Source of the DNA: Kangiella koreensis DSM 16069
GTDB lineage: Bacteria; Pseudomonadota; Gammaproteobacteria; Enterobacterales; Kangiellaceae
Assembly: GCF_000024085.1 (NCBI RefSeq)
Contig: NC_013166.1
Location: forward strand, 124,001-188,000
Direction of reading: 5' to 3'
DNA: 64,000 bases
The notes under the pieces were generated by a model. That model searched no databases, was not told the origin of the DNA, and worked only from the letters and a program-made list of their open reading frames with translations. The translations under genes and the position numbers were made by a program. Positions 9,925 to 20,065 of this stretch are shown here, piece after piece; the stretch's first letter is position 1; every line of letters starts with the position of its first letter.

Positions 9925-11404
9925 CACTAACGCTTACCGCTTACATAAAATTTCACCCTTATTTATTCTCTTTGAAAATATTAAAAAGCTAATATTCCCG
10001 ATTGTATTAGCGCTTTTTAGTACCCGCGGAAGTTCGTGGGAGTTATTCGCCTTAGGGTTTGCGCTGATTATCAGTTTGGGCGCGATTGTCCAATACCGAT
10101 TTTATCGTTATTGGCTGGAAGGCGATAAGATTCGCGTCAAAGAGGGCATTTTTTTCCGCAACGTGCGGCAAGTTCCTTATAAAAAAATTCAGAATTTAAA
10201 CTTAGTTCAATCACCCTTACATCGCTTGTTTGGGGTAGTTAAAGTTCAATTAGAGTCTGCCTCAGGCGGTAGGCCCGAAGCCGTAATTAATGTTATTGAC
10301 ATGGCGGCGGTGAAAGAACTGAAGCAAAAAATTAATGGAGAGGAAGAGGAGCAGCAGGAAGAAGAGGTTGCTGAACCGAAAGACAGTATCTTGAGCTTAA
10401 GCTTCGGCGAGATTGTTCGTTACGGGATCATCACCAATCGTGGCATTGTTGCTGTAGCGGTTTTTATGGGTTTCACCATGCAGTTTTTGGATGACCAGAT
10501 TGAGCGCTTGGTAAAAAACTATATTAGCCAATTTACCCAATGGATTGATGGATTAATTAGTAGTGTCCAGATCGAGAATGGTTGGCTGTATTTTACCCTG
10601 CTAACTTTGATCGGAATCATCTTCGCTTTGCTAGCTTTATGGTTGCTTTCTATAGTCATGGCATTATTGAAATTTCATGGTTTCGTATTAATCAAAACTA
10701 AAGAAAAGTTACAAGCGACTTTGGGACTGTTGACTCGTCTTCAAGCGACGATTCCAATGGGCCGAATTCAGTCACTGACTATTCACGAATCATTACTGCA
10801 TCGTTGGTTTAAGCGGATTGGCATCACCATAGAAACAGCCGGTGGTGTTAATAACGACCAGCAAGGCGTTAGCATGAAGCAGGTGGCGCCAATAGCGCCG
10901 AATACCATGCGCACTCAATTGCTGAAAGAGATTCAGGAAGATGTAGATTGGGATGTCATTGAGTGGAAAGGGTTGAATCCAAAGGGTTGGCGTCGAGTGC
11001 TGAAAGTGATGCTAATCATTGGCCTGGTGATAGGTCTACCGACACTCTTATATTCGATTTATGCCTACCCGGTCTGGTTGCTGATATGGGGGCTGTATAG
11101 CGTCTATTATTCAAAAGCCTATATTCGCACGGCAGGATACACTTTGAGTGGTGAGGTAATTGGCTTTAAAGATGGCGTGATCTTTAGTAAATGCACCTTT
11201 GTTCGACTACCAAAAACGCAAACTATTGCTGTTAAGGAAAGCCCTTTTGATCGTCGCCATCGAATGGCTAGCCTGGAAGTGGATACCGCTGGAGCCATGG
11301 TCGGAGCACACCATATTAATATCCCTTATATCAATCTCGACGAGGCGCTGGCTATCAAAAGAAGCATCAGCGATAAGATTAAAGGTACTCAGTTCAAGTG
11401 GTAG
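9914..11404 (+). CDS. bPH2 (PH-domain) membrane protein, YdbT-like
   Basis: This 496-residue membrane protein carries repeated bPH2 domains separated by membrane segments. RYWLEGDKIRVKEGIFFRNVRQVPYKKIQNLNLVQ (about residues 55-90) is the first domain, LIKTKEKLQATLGLLTRLQATIPMGRIQSLTI the second, and TLSGEVIGFKDGVIFSKCTFVRLPKTQTI the third. It is the usual partner of the smaller protein encoded just before it. ATG 9914, with GAGGG at 9901-9905, is preferred over a start at 9875. The molecular role is unknown. Confidence 0.85.
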   Translation: MQSDTNAYRLHKISPLFILFENIKKLIFPIVLALFSTRGSSWELFALGFALIISLGAIVQYRFYRYWLEGDKIRVKEGIFFRNVRQVPYKKIQNLNLVQSPLHRLFGVVKVQLESASGGRPEAVINVIDMAAVKELKQKINGEEEEQQEEEVAEPKDSILSLSFGEIVRYGIITNRGIVAVAVFMGFTMQFLDDQIERLVKNYISQFTQWIDGLISSVQIENGWLYFTLLTLIGIIFALLALWLLSIVMALLKFHGFVLIKTKEKLQATLGLLTRLQATIPMGRIQSLTIHESLLHRWFKRIGITIETAGGVNNDQQGVSMKQVAPIAPNTMRTQLLKEIQEDVDWDVIEWKGLNPKGWRRVLKVMLIIGLVIGLPTLLYSIYAYPVWLLIWGLYSVYYSKAYIRTAGYTLSGEVIGFKDGVIFSKCTFVRLPKTQTIAVKESPFDRRHRMASLEVDTAGAMVGAHHINIPYINLDEALAIKRSISDKIKGTQFKW

Positions 11405-11436
11405 TCATCTTGAGATGTCACTACCGCCACTAAATT

Positions 11437-11461
11437 AAAGCCCACTGTCATTGTGGGCTTT
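11437..11461. terminator. Bidirectional-looking terminator after the PH-domain operon
   Basis: AAAGCCCAC (11437-11445) pairs perfectly with GTGGGCTTT (11453-11461) around a 7-base loop. The A- and T-rich ends suit intrinsic termination, though the T run is short. Confidence 0.65.
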
Positions 11462-11467
11462 AACTGT

Positions 11468-11498
11468 TTGATAGTACAAACCCTTCAAGCCGTATAAT
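11468..11498 (+). promoter_or_regulatory. Possible promoter of kbl-tdh
   Basis: TTGATA at 11468-11473 and TATAAT at 11493-11498 are separated by 19 bp, slightly longer than optimal. They lie just after the upstream terminator and about 110 bases before kbl. Confidence 0.4.
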
Positions 11499-11608
11499 TT
11501 TCATACTGTAGTAGAGTAAATTCACGGCGCAGATGTTAGAATATCGCCAATTTATCGGTTTCAAATGGCCTGTCATGGGCAGGTGTCTAATATTAAAAAG
11601 GTTATTTC

Positions 11609-12805
11609 ATGAATCAAGAATTTCTCAAGCATATCCAACACAATATTGATGAAGTAAAGGAAGCTGGCCTCTATAAGAAAGAAAGGGTCATTGATTCGCA
11701 GCAAGCGGCGGATATTCATGTCACCACTGGCGAAGATGTTTTGAACTTCTGTGCTAATAACTATCTAGGTCTGGCCAATAGTCCAGAGTTGATCAAGGCC
11801 GGTCAGGAAGCGCTCGATGAATACGGTTATGGCATGGCTTCTGTGCGTTTTATTTGTGGTACGCAAAAAGTGCACAAAGAACTGGAACAGCGTATTAGTG
11901 ACTTCTTGGGCATGGAAGATACCATTCTGTATTCTTCTTGTTTTGATGCCAATGGCGGTTTGTTTGAGACCTTGTTGGACGCTGAAGATGCAGTGATTTC
12001 TGACTCTTTGAATCATGCTTCGATTATTGACGGCGTACGTTTGTGTAAAGCAAAGCGTTACCGCTATTCCAATAACGATATGGCTGATTTAGAAAAGCAA
12101 TTGCAACAGGCTGATACAGACGGTGCTCGTTATAAGCTGATCGTGACCGATGGTGTTTTCTCGATGGACGGCATCATTGCTGATCTGAAATCAGTGTGTG
12201 ACCTGGCGGATAAATACAATGCATTAGTAATGGTTGATGATTCACACGCAGTTGGTTTTATCGGCGAAAAGGGCAAAGGCTCGCATGAGTTCTGTGATGT
12301 GATGGGGCGAGTGGATATTATTACTGGCACATTGGGTAAAGCACTTGGTGGTGCATCTGGTGGTTACACCTCAGCGAGCAAAGAAGTGGTTGAATGGTTG
12401 CGTCAGCGTTCGCGTCCTTATCTGTTCTCGAATACTTTGGCCCCAGTGATTGCAGCAGCTAGCTTAAAAGTTTTGGACATGCTGGAAAATGGTGATGAGC
12501 TACGTCAAAAGCTACGTCATAACAGCGAATACTTCCGTAAGAAAATGACCGCGTTAGGTTTCGAACTGGTACCAGGTGAGCATCCGATTATCCCGGTGAT
12601 GTTGGGCGATGCTTCCTTGGCCAGCAAGTTCGCAGACATGATGCTAAAAGAAGGCATCTACGTTATCGGCTTCTCATTCCCGGTGGTGCCAAAAGGGCAG
12701 GCCCGAATCCGTACCCAAATGTCAGCCGCACATGATATCGAACACATTGATCGCGCTATTGCCGCTTTTGAGAAAGTCGGCAAAGAATTGGGCGTAATCA
12801 GCTAA
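11609..12805 (+). CDS. kbl: 2-amino-3-ketobutyrate CoA ligase (glycine C-acetyltransferase)
   Basis: Kbl cleaves 2-amino-3-ketobutyrate with CoA into glycine and acetyl-CoA, the second step of threonine breakdown. This 398-residue alpha-oxoamine synthase has [11 protein letters not shown], the cofactor region [13 protein letters not shown], and the PLP lysine in [14 protein letters not shown] (about residue 245). Its length matches E. coli Kbl (398). It lies 21 bases upstream of tdh, the classic two-gene operon. Confidence 0.97.
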   Translation: MNQEFLKHIQHNIDEVKEAGLYKKERVIDSQQAADIHVTTGEDVLNFCANNYLGLANSPELIKAGQEALDEYGYGMASVRFICGTQKVHKELEQRISDFLGMEDTILYSSCFDANGGLFETLLDAEDAVISDSLNHASIIDGVRLCKAKRYRYSNNDMADLEKQLQQADTDGARYKLIVTDGVFSMDGIIADLKSVCDLADKYNALVMVDDSHAVGFIGEKGKGSHEFCDVMGRVDIITGTLGKALGGASGGYTSASKEVVEWLRQRSRPYLFSNTLAPVIAAASLKVLDMLENGDELRQKLRHNSEYFRKKMTALGFELVPGEHPIIPVMLGDASLASKFADMMLKEGIYVIGFSFPVVPKGQARIRTQMSAAHDIEHIDRAIAAFEKVGKELGVIS

Positions 12806-12826
12806 TCCTGTCTGGGGTAGAAACAA

Positions 12827-13852
12827 ATGAAAACATTAAGCAAAGCCAAAGCTGAAAAAGGCATTTGGATGGTCGATCATCCTAAGCCTGAACTGGGCCA
12901 CAATGACGTTCTGATCAAGATTAAAAAGACCGCCATTTGCGGTACCGACATGCACATTTATCATTGGGATGAGTGGGCACAAAGCACCATTCCGGTACCG
13001 ATGACCGTTGGTCATGAATATGTCGGTGTCATTGAAGAAATTGGGCAGGAAGTGAAAGGCTTTAAAGTTGGTGACCGTGTTTCTGGCGAAGGCCATATCA
13101 CTTGTGGCTTCTGCCGTAATTGTCGTGCTGGCCGTCGTCACTTATGCCGCAATACGGTTGGTGTTGGCGTGAATCGCCCCGGCGCTTTTGGTGAGTATCT
13201 GGTGATTCCAGCAGAGAATGCATACAAAATTCCAGATGATATTTCCGATGAAGTGGCTTCGATTCTCGACCCTTTGGGCAATGCGGCGCATACCGCTTTG
13301 TCATTTGATCTGGTCGGTGAAGATGTATTGATTACCGGCGCTGGTCCGATTGGTATTATGGCTGCGGCCATTGCCCGCCATGCAGGCGCTCGCCATGTGG
13401 TGATCACAGACATCAATGACTATAGACTCGACCTGGCTAAGCAAATGGGCGCAACGCGCACTGTCAACGTCAGTCAGGAAAAGCTGGAAGATGTGATGAA
13501 GGAAATTGGTATGGTCGAAGGTTTTGATGTCGGCCTTGAGATGTCCGGTGTACCTTCAGCGTTCAAATCCATGCTGCAAACGATTAACCATGGCGGCAAA
13601 ATTGCCATGCTAGGTATTCCTTCCAGTGATTTGGCCATCGACTGGAACCAGGTGATTTTTAAAGGATTAATCATTAAAGGTATTTATGGTCGAGAAATGT
13701 ATGAAACCTGGTACAAAATGATCGCCATGTTGCAATCCGGTTTAGATGTATCGCCAATGATCACTCATCGCTTCAAGATTGATGAATTTGAAACCGGCTT
13801 TGAAACCATGGCCAGTGGTCAGTCTGGGAAAGTGGTTTTGAGTTGGGATTAA
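12827..13852 (+). CDS. tdh: L-threonine 3-dehydrogenase
   Basis: Tdh oxidises threonine to 2-amino-3-ketobutyrate with NAD. This 341-residue zinc alcohol-dehydrogenase-type protein has the catalytic-zinc start [14 protein letters not shown], the [12 protein letters not shown] motif, the structural-zinc cysteines [15 protein letters not shown], and a nucleotide-binding [12 protein letters not shown]. Its length equals that of the E. coli enzyme. The ribosome site before ATG 12827 is only moderate (GGGGTAG). It forms an operon with kbl. Confidence 0.97.
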   Translation: MKTLSKAKAEKGIWMVDHPKPELGHNDVLIKIKKTAICGTDMHIYHWDEWAQSTIPVPMTVGHEYVGVIEEIGQEVKGFKVGDRVSGEGHITCGFCRNCRAGRRHLCRNTVGVGVNRPGAFGEYLVIPAENAYKIPDDISDEVASILDPLGNAAHTALSFDLVGEDVLITGAGPIGIMAAAIARHAGARHVVITDINDYRLDLAKQMGATRTVNVSQEKLEDVMKEIGMVEGFDVGLEMSGVPSAFKSMLQTINHGGKIAMLGIPSSDLAIDWNQVIFKGLIIKGIYGREMYETWYKMIAMLQSGLDVSPMITHRFKIDEFETGFETMASGQSGKVVLSWD

Positions 13853-13868
13853 TAGGGAAGCATCAAAT

Positions 13869-14330
13869 TTGATCTCATTACGCTGGCGAAGCTGGAATGG
13901 TTTATCCAAGAAAGAGTTGTATGACTTACTGCAGCTTCGCTTGGCTGTGTTTTGCGTTGAGCAAAATTGCCCGTATCAGGATCTGGATGGTCTGGATAAA
14001 GAGGCGATGCATTTATTGGCCTATGAGGATGGCAAGCTGGTGGGATATTTGCGTTTGTTTGAGTCGTTGGAACATTATCATGGCTTGGCTGCAATTGGAC
14101 GCGTCTGCACAGAGGGTTCAGCCCGAAAAAAAGGTTTAGCACGAGAAATGATGCAGCTAGCGTTGAGCTACAGCGATGAACACTTTGCTAAAAACATTAA
14201 GATCAGCGCGCAAGAGTATCTTGAAGATTTTTATTCAAGCTTAGATTTTGTCACGGTAACGGAACCCTATCTCGAAGATGGCATCCCACATATAGGCATG
14301 ATTAGACAATACGAGGATAACGATGCTTAA
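13869..14330 (+). CDS. elaA: ElaA-type GNAT acetyltransferase
   Basis: This 153-residue GNAT protein has the ElaA signature: LYDLLQLRLAVFCVEQNCPYQDLDGLD near the N-terminus and IGRVCTEGSARKKGLAREMM as the acetyl-CoA binding loop. The acceptor substrate is unknown. The start is TTG 13869, preceded by AGGGAAG; no ATG fits. It begins 16 bases after tdh and its end overlaps the rhomboid gene by 8 bases, so it joins the downstream pair and perhaps tdh in one transcript. Confidence 0.85.
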   Translation: MISLRWRSWNGLSKKELYDLLQLRLAVFCVEQNCPYQDLDGLDKEAMHLLAYEDGKLVGYLRLFESLEHYHGLAAIGRVCTEGSARKKGLAREMMQLALSYSDEHFAKNIKISAQEYLEDFYSSLDFVTVTEPYLEDGIPHIGMIRQYEDNDA

Positions 14331-14922
14331 AGATTTTTTATCGCAAGCCGGCTGGATGACTAAAACCTTGGTTGGTATTTCGGTGCTGGTCAGTATTCTG
14401 ACTATGTCAGGCACAAATGAATACACCTTATGGTTTGCTTTTAACTGGAATCTTATCTTACAAGGTGAAGTTCACCGACTAATCACCCCCATCTTTTTAC
14501 ACTTTATGATTGGTGCTTTCCCTATTCACTTGTTATTCAACATGATGTGGCTTTGGGATCAGGGTGGCTCTATAGAAAAAGCCAGAAACGGCTGGTACTT
14601 ATTAGTGATTGTGTTAATTACTGGCGTCGCTTCAAATGTTGGCGAGTATTTTTCCTCAATTTATTTTGGCTCAGGAAGACCATATCTGTTCGGCGGCATG
14701 TCAGGCGTCGTTTATGGCCTGTTAGGCTTTAACTTTGTACGCCGTCGTTTCGATCCATTCTTCCCTGTGCATGTCCATCCAGGTCTAATGCAGTTTATGT
14801 TGTTATGGCTAGTATTAGGCTTTACTGGGCTACTAGGAAATATCGCCAATGCGGCACACTTAATTGGTTTAATCAGTGGTGGCTTGCTTGGATTCATCAC
14901 GGCAAAAACCAGAAGGTTTTAG
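14323..14922 (+). CDS. Rhomboid family intramembrane serine protease
   Basis: This 199-residue protein with about six membrane segments has the rhomboid catalytic motif GGMSGVVYGLLGF (serine near residue 128) and the partner histidine in AAHLIGLISGGLLGF (near residue 179). The HLLFNMMWLWDQG motif of the family comes before them. It cleaves membrane-spanning substrates within the bilayer; its substrates are unknown. It is followed 12 bases later by a GlpE rhodanese, the same pairing as glpE-glpG in E. coli, but it lacks the N-terminal cytosolic domain of GlpG. Confidence 0.88.
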   Translation: MLKDFLSQAGWMTKTLVGISVLVSILTMSGTNEYTLWFAFNWNLILQGEVHRLITPIFLHFMIGAFPIHLLFNMMWLWDQGGSIEKARNGWYLLVIVLITGVASNVGEYFSSIYFGSGRPYLFGGMSGVVYGLLGFNFVRRRFDPFFPVHVHPGLMQFMLLWLVLGFTGLLGNIANAAHLIGLISGGLLGFITAKTRRF

Positions 14923-14934
14923 AGTAACTTTATA

Positions 14935-15243
14935 ATGTTTAAAAGAATCAGTATTGAAGATACCAAACAGCTAATGCAAGACAAGGATGTTTTGCTGGCC
15001 GATATCCGCGACCCACAATCATTCGCGGCAGGACACATGCCCGACTCCAGGAATATCAATAATCAGAATGCCGCAGAATTTATTGAAGAGTCTGATAAAG
15101 ATAAACCGCTGGTGGTGGTTTGTTATCACGGCAACAGCAGCCAACCTGCGGCTCAATATTTTGCAGGACAAGGCTTTAAAGAAGTCTACAGTATGGACGG
15201 TGGTTTTGAGTTGTGGAAGCTGAATAACCCGGTTGAACGCTAA
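14935..15243 (+). CDS. glpE: Thiosulfate sulfurtransferase GlpE
   Basis: This 102-residue single rhodanese domain has ADIRDPQSFAAGHM and the active-site loop CYHGNSSQ (Cys63), identical in its core to the E. coli GlpE loop. It transfers sulfur from thiosulfate to acceptors such as cyanide or thioredoxin in vitro. It lies 12 bases after the rhomboid gene, which repeats the glpEG association. Confidence 0.9.
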   Translation: MFKRISIEDTKQLMQDKDVLLADIRDPQSFAAGHMPDSRNINNQNAAEFIEESDKDKPLVVVCYHGNSSQPAAQYFAGQGFKEVYSMDGGFELWKLNNPVER

Positions 15244-15253
15244 CGCCTTTACG

Positions 15254-15487
15254 TTAAGCTGAAAAACTTTCTATCGGATCAGGCGGCAACTCTTCATTCA
15301 ATATTTCCTTCGCTCGAATATAGTTCTCTTCGTCAACCATTAGCGGTACTTCTCCCAGAGCAAATGAGTAGGTGCTGTGGGTGTGTTCGTGCAGGATGGT
15401 GGCGTTAATGCCGTGGGATTCAAGAAGACCGCGAGCGATGTGCGCCTGCATGGTGTTGGGATAGGTTTCTGCAACTACTAGTGACAT
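15254..15487 (-). CDS. DUF2007 domain protein
   Basis: This 77-residue protein has the DUF2007 pattern MSLVVAETYPNTMQAHIARGLLESHGI, then GEVPLMVDEENYIRAKEIL. The domain is described as a putative signal-transducing/PII-like fold, with no proven function. The start at 15487 has a strong GGAGG site 5 bases upstream; a longer in-frame start at 15538 lacks one. It converges on glpE with only 10 bases between. Confidence 0.8.
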   Translation of the reverse strand: MSLVVAETYPNTMQAHIARGLLESHGINATILHEHTHSTYSFALGEVPLMVDEENYIRAKEILNEELPPDPIESFSA

Positions 15488-15583
15488 AAGGACCTCCTTG
15501 CTTACTAATATTAAGCCATGAAGGTAAGGTAATTGCAATTAGGATGCTAAGCAAGATTCATGAATTGCTTCTATGGTGCTAAT

Positions 15584-15613
15584 AAAGAAAAAAAGCGGGC
15601 GCAAGGGCCCGCT
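15584..15613 (-). terminator. Intrinsic terminator of ahpC-ahpF
   Basis: On the minus strand AGCGGGC and GCCCGCT form a 7-bp stem around a 6-base loop (15594-15613), followed by a T-rich run (A-rich on the plus strand at 15584-15593). It lies 20 bases after the ahpF stop. Confidence 0.85.
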
Positions 15614-15633
15614 TCTAACAAGACAACAGTTTA

Positions 15634-17244
15634 CTATGCTGCTGCTGACTGGCTGGTTTGATGATTTTGATACATGGCATCAAGTCTCGATGAATTAGCC
15701 AGCAGGTATTCAAAGGACGCCAGTGACGCTTTAGCGCCTTCGCCCATGGCCACCACGATTTGCTTATAAGGTACAGTCGTCACGTCTCCGCAAGCGTAGA
15801 TACCGGGCTGTGAAGTTTCACACTTCTCGTTAATGACCACTTCACCAAAACGTGTCAGCTCAACCACATCGCCTAAGAACTTGCTGTTTGGCACCAGACC
15901 AATCTGCACAAAAACGCCATCCAGTTTTAAACTGTGGTTCGCTTCTGTCACTCGGTCCTGATATTCAATCGCTGATACCTTACCGTTGTCGGCATGAATC
16001 TCTTTGGTGGCGACATTACGCAGAATGGTGATGTTGTCACGCGCTTCTGCCTGATCGACCAATACCTTGTCCGCTTTCAGTTCTGGCATAAACTCGAATA
16101 CGGTCACTGACTTTACAATGCCCGCCAAATCCAGCGCGGCTTCAATGCCTGAGTTACCGCCACCAATAACTGCGACATCTTTTCCTTTGAAGAAAGGACC
16201 ATCACAGTGTGGGCAGTAAGCAACACCATTACCGATGTTTTCTTTCTCGCCGGGAATGCCCAGTTCACGCCATTTAGCACCGGTGGCGATGATTAAGGTT
16301 TTACTGTCAATCACTTCACCTGATGACAGGGTGATACTTTTGATATCACCTTGTTCAATGTTAGTCACACGCAGATGCTCTTTGACGGTAACGTCATAAT
16401 CATTCAAGTGCGCCTGCAAAGCACCGGATAATTCGGGGCCAGTGGTTTTAGGCACAGAAATCAGGTTTTCAATTCCCATAGTGTCCTTGACCTGACCACC
16501 GATTCGATCCGCAATAAGGGTAACTTTTAAGCCTTTGCGGGCACTATAAATTGCCGAGCCGACACCTGCTGGGCCACCGCCAATTACAACCACATCCTGC
16601 AATGGCATTTTCTCGCTGGGACCTGCTTGCGCAATGCTGGGATCTTTCTCCAGCAACTTATCAATCAATTCTGCGGCAGTAACTTTACCGTTGGCGAAGA
16701 GTTCACCGTTAAGATAAACACTGGGCACGCCCTGAATATCACGTGCTTTAACCATGTCTTGGAACAGGCCACCGTCAATCATTTCTGCGCTGATATTTGG
16801 ATTAAGCAGTGCAAACTGATTCAGGGCCTGCACAACGTCGGGACAGTTGTGGCAGCTCAGGCTGATAAAGACTTCGAACTTCATTTCCTGCTGCACATTG
16901 GCAACCATTTTCTTCAGGGATTCATCAAGCTTCACTGGACTGCCAGCAGCCTGTAATACCGCCAATACCAATGAGTTAAACTCATGGCCGGATGGGATTC
17001 CTGAGAAAGTAATACCCGTGTCCTGCTCATCTGCCTCAAGAATGAAGCTGATCGGACTGCGAACCTGACCGGACAGGTCACGTTCTTCAAGTTGCAGTTT
17101 GTCGCTTACGCTGACAAAGCTGCTTAAAAATTCTTTAAGTTCATTTCGCTTTGAATGCTCACCGGTTTGCAAAACGAAAGTCACCGTCTTTTGCATCTTG
17201 GCGGTATAGCCTTTCAAGGCTTCTAAAATTTGATTGTTCAACAT
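15634..17244 (-). CDS. ahpF: Alkyl hydroperoxide reductase subunit F
   Basis: AhpF passes electrons from NADH to AhpC. This 536-residue protein has an N-terminal double-thioredoxin-like domain with SCHNCPDV (about residues 129-136), an FAD motif [14 protein letters not shown] (about 220), the redox CPHCDG (about 345) and an NAD motif [17 protein letters not shown]. The length is slightly above E. coli AhpF (521). It lies downstream of ahpC with a 135-base gap and shares its direction. Confidence 0.96.
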   Translation of the reverse strand: MLNNQILEALKGYTAKMQKTVTFVLQTGEHSKRNELKEFLSSFVSVSDKLQLEERDLSGQVRSPISFILEADEQDTGITFSGIPSGHEFNSLVLAVLQAAGSPVKLDESLKKMVANVQQEMKFEVFISLSCHNCPDVVQALNQFALLNPNISAEMIDGGLFQDMVKARDIQGVPSVYLNGELFANGKVTAAELIDKLLEKDPSIAQAGPSEKMPLQDVVVIGGGPAGVGSAIYSARKGLKVTLIADRIGGQVKDTMGIENLISVPKTTGPELSGALQAHLNDYDVTVKEHLRVTNIEQGDIKSITLSSGEVIDSKTLIIATGAKWRELGIPGEKENIGNGVAYCPHCDGPFFKGKDVAVIGGGNSGIEAALDLAGIVKSVTVFEFMPELKADKVLVDQAEARDNITILRNVATKEIHADNGKVSAIEYQDRVTEANHSLKLDGVFVQIGLVPNSKFLGDVVELTRFGEVVINEKCETSQPGIYACGDVTTVPYKQIVVAMGEGAKASLASFEYLLANSSRLDAMYQNHQTSQSAAA

Positions 17245-17379
17245 TGGGTATTCACCTTTGTCTTGCGTTAATTGGTTATTCCTTCGCCGCCTAAGAACGG
17301 CAGAGAAATGCTCAAGCTCCGGAGAGCTGGCTGGCCGAAGCCAGCCATCGTTTTAGAGTAGGCCTAATAAAAGTTCTAC

Positions 17380-17943
17380 TTAGATTTTGCCTACCAGGTC
17401 TAATGAAGGAGCAAGAGTTTCTTCACCTTCTTTCCAGGCTGCTGGGCAAACCTGACCTGGGTTGTTGCGTACGTATTGAGCGGCTTTAATCTTACGAACC
17501 AACTCTTCAGCGTCACGGCCAACACCTTCAGCAGTGATTTCCATCACTTGGATGACGCCATCAGGGTCAACTACGAAAGTTCCGCGGTCTGCTAGACCTT
17601 GCCCTTCGCGCATAACGTCAAAGTTACGGGTGATTTCGCCCGTTGGGTCACCGATCATGGCATAGTTAATTTTGCCAATGGTGTCTGAAGTCTCGTGCCA
17701 TGCTTTGTGGGTGAAGTGTGTGTCAGTTGAAACTGAGAACACTTCTACGCCACGGCTTTGTAGGTCTTCGTAGTGATCAGCCAAATCGCCAAGCTCTGTA
17801 GGGCAGACGAAAGTGAAATCAGCTGGGTAGAAGAAAAATACTGCCCATTTGCCTTCGATGTCTTTGTTAGAAACTTCAACGAATTCTCCATTTTTAAAAG
17901 CTGTGGCTTTAAATGGTTTAATTTCAGTGTTGATAAGTGCCAT
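17380..17943 (-). CDS. ahpC: Alkyl hydroperoxide reductase subunit C (2-Cys peroxiredoxin)
   Basis: AhpC reduces hydrogen peroxide and organic peroxides. This 187-residue protein has the peroxidatic cysteine in [19 protein letters not shown] (about residue 47) and the resolving cysteine in GQVCPAAW (about 166). Its length equals that of E. coli AhpC. AGGAGA precedes the ATG by 8 bases. It is divergent from oxyR across 164 bases, which suggests OxyR control. Confidence 0.97.
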   Translation of the reverse strand: MALINTEIKPFKATAFKNGEFVEVSNKDIEGKWAVFFFYPADFTFVCPTELGDLADHYEDLQSRGVEVFSVSTDTHFTHKAWHETSDTIGKINYAMIGDPTGEITRNFDVMREGQGLADRGTFVVDPDGVIQVMEITAEGVGRDAEELVRKIKAAQYVRNNPGQVCPAAWKEGEETLAPSLDLVGKI

Positions 17944-18056
17944 AAAATGTATCTCCTAAGATGATTAATAAATAAGGCTTTAATTAAGTTCGGGGACTAC
18001 TTTAAGGGCCTGGCGTTGATAAGTAAATTTGGATATATTGAAGTTTATGTTCTAAA

Positions 18057-18094
18057 ATAGTGAACGTTGATTCCTGAAGATAAAACCTAACTAT
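18057..18094. promoter_or_regulatory. Weak OxyR-like site in the ahpC-oxyR intergenic region
   Basis: The OxyR pattern is four ATAG/CTAT elements spaced by 7 bases. Here ATAG lies at 18057-18060, and ATAA-N7-CTAT at 18080-18094 gives a good half. The middle element is poor and one spacer is off by a base. The site ends 13 bases before the oxyR start, where OxyR binding would repress its own gene. Confidence 0.3.
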
Positions 18095-18107
18095 CGGGTG
18101 GTACCCT

Positions 18108-19010
18108 ATGCTTTCATTCAAACAGCTCACTTATGCTCTGGCGGCCGAAGAAACCTTACACTTCAAGAAGGCAGCTGATAAATGCCACGTTAGTCAGTCG
18201 GCGCTAAGCACGGCTCTTAGCCAGCTGGAAGAACAGCTGGGCGTGCAGATATTTGAGCGAGACAATAAAAAAGTGCTGGTAACGCCAATTGGCAGAGAGG
18301 TACTGGATCGCGCCCGCGAAATCGTAGCTCAGGTCAACTCATTGCAAAATCTATCTTCAAGCCTGAAAGAACCATTGAGCTTTCCTTTATCCGTTGGAGT
18401 AATCCCAACCATTGCCCCTTATTTACTGCCCAAAATGTTCCCGATTTTGAACCAACGCTATCCGAACGCAGAATTACGGATTGTCGAAGAGCAATCGCAT
18501 GTATTGGTCGAAAAGGTACGAAAAGGCGAACTGGATACCGCGATCCTGGCCTTACCCTATGCCTGTGATGGTTTACTGACCATGGAGTTTTGGCAGGAGG
18601 ATTTTTATTGGGTGACGTTAAAAGGGGATAAGTACAGTCAGCAAAAAGAAATTACCAGCGATGAGATGATGCACAGCAATCTGATGCTGCTTAAAGAAGG
18701 ACATTGCCTGAAAGACCATATTCTGGATGCCTGTAAATTAAGCAAAGAACAGACAGAACACGGCTTTGGCGCGACCAGCCTGAATACTCTGATCCAGATG
18801 GTGCTGGGTAAGCTAGGAACGACATTAATCCCGGATATGGCGCTTGATCAGCTGATTTCACAAAATAAAGAATTAACCGCGGTGCATTTGAAAGAACCAG
18901 GCCCGCATCGTCGCATTGCCTTTATCATTCGCCCAAACTTTACCCGTCTATCGAGCGTTGAAGCCCTGAAGCAAGTCTGCAGAGACGCTTTGGCTGGGCA
19001 GAATGCCTAA
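18108..19010 (+). CDS. oxyR: Hydrogen-peroxide sensor OxyR
   Basis: This 300-residue LysR-type regulator has an N-terminal winged HTH (MLSFKQLTYALAAEE...FKKAADKCHVSQSALSTALSQLE) and a sensing domain. The redox cysteines are Cys200 (GHCLKDH) and Cys209, with the same spacing as Cys199 and Cys208 of E. coli OxyR. Oxidation to a disulfide activates transcription of peroxide-defence genes. The divergent ahpC-ahpF operon and katG at 35824 are likely targets. Confidence 0.95.
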   Translation: MLSFKQLTYALAAEETLHFKKAADKCHVSQSALSTALSQLEEQLGVQIFERDNKKVLVTPIGREVLDRAREIVAQVNSLQNLSSSLKEPLSFPLSVGVIPTIAPYLLPKMFPILNQRYPNAELRIVEEQSHVLVEKVRKGELDTAILALPYACDGLLTMEFWQEDFYWVTLKGDKYSQQKEITSDEMMHSNLMLLKEGHCLKDHILDACKLSKEQTEHGFGATSLNTLIQMVLGKLGTTLIPDMALDQLISQNKELTAVHLKEPGPHRRIAFIIRPNFTRLSSVEALKQVCRDALAGQNA

Positions 19011-19070
19011 CACTTGGGTATTGTGAATAAGATCCAGTACAATGACCGCACTTTAGTTTAGCCTGACATC

Positions 19071-19631
19071 ATGATGAATTTTAATCACTGGCAAAATGCA
19101 GACGATACAGCAATAAAGGAGCTTCCCTTTCATGTAGCCGAATGGCTCGCAGAGTTTGGCTCTTTAACAGAAAAGCTGTCGCGCAATGTAAAGCAGGTAA
19201 AGCTTGATGTATTGCAAGAAGGTGCTGGTATTTTAACGACGGAAGAGGCTACTGCACTAAACACAGAAGGTGATGTAAACTGTCAGGTTCGCGAAGTGGT
19301 GCTCTATGGCCCGCAGCAGCCTTGGATTTATGCACGTACTACCATGCCTGTTTCGAGCAAACATTTGATTGAAAAACTGGGCGATAAACCACTGGGAAGT
19401 ATCCTTTTTTCCGATGAAGAATTAAGACGCCAGTTTTTACAAGTGTGTCAGCTCGAAGAAACCAGCCCGCTCTATCAAAGTGCTATTCAATATTTAGAAA
19501 ATGAAAACTTATTAGTGACTCCCGAACAACCAAAACTGTGGGCAAGACGTTCACTATGGAAAAAGAAAGATAAAAAAGATGGTATGTTGGTGTGTGAAGT
19601 ATTTTTACCGGATGCGCCCTTGTATCGGTAA
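19071..19631 (+). CDS. ubiC: Chorismate pyruvate-lyase UbiC
   Basis: UbiC makes 4-hydroxybenzoate from chorismate, the first step of ubiquinone synthesis. This 186-residue protein has REVVLYGPQQPWIYARTTMP, then FSDEELRR, and a C-terminal WARRSLWKKKDKKDG...CEVFLPDAP, as in the family. It precedes ubiA, the next enzyme in the pathway, but a repeat-filled gap of 434 bases separates them. Confidence 0.9.
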   Translation: MMNFNHWQNADDTAIKELPFHVAEWLAEFGSLTEKLSRNVKQVKLDVLQEGAGILTTEEATALNTEGDVNCQVREVVLYGPQQPWIYARTTMPVSSKHLIEKLGDKPLGSILFSDEELRRQFLQVCQLEETSPLYQSAIQYLENENLLVTPEQPKLWARRSLWKKKDKKDGMLVCEVFLPDAPLYR

Positions 19632-20065
19632 TATTTATTTATATTGGATTTAAATTAATGCTTTGTAACGAGCGTGTGCTTCAATTGAATATAGGGTTTC
19701 GCCTTTTGGCGGCCTTCTTTTTCTTATGTGCGTAAGAATAAGAAGCGTAACTTAACAGCATATAGTCGATATACCATCAAACAAGTAAGTAGGTTTCATA
19801 GACCACTAGAGATAGCGGCTAGCACCAAATAACCCATTAAAAGTTAGCCGAAGTATTCAAAATTATAGTGTAAATTGGGCAGGATAGCCCAATTTAGCAA
19901 ATTCGAAACATGGATGTTTCGTTTTGCGGCACGTTAAGTGATTTTGAATGGTGAGGGAAGCGCACAGCGCCTAACTTTTAGGGCGAGTTTTTTGGTTCGT
20001 TTTTTGCTCGATCAAAAAATGAACATAACAAAATTTTATAATGACGTTCAACAAAGGGGACGAAA
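19632..20065. other. Repeat-filled gap between ubiC and ubiA
   Basis: No gene was found in these 434 bases. They hold a degenerate hairpin at 19707-19741 (CTTCTTTTTCTTA against TAAGAATAAGAAG) and a full copy B of the dispersed repeat at 19929-20024. The remaining sequence is unremarkable and AT-rich. The ribosome site of ubiA (GGGGACG) lies just before 20066. Confidence 0.6.
19929..20024 (+). repeat. Dispersed hairpin repeat, copy B
   Basis: It starts with CACGTTAAGTGATTTTG, continues through GGGCGAG and TTTTTTGGTTCG, and ends in a hairpin of TTTTTTG against CAAAAAA followed by GAAC. The order of blocks is the same as in copy C (56174-56276) and, inverted, copy A (6361-6462). Confidence 0.6.
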
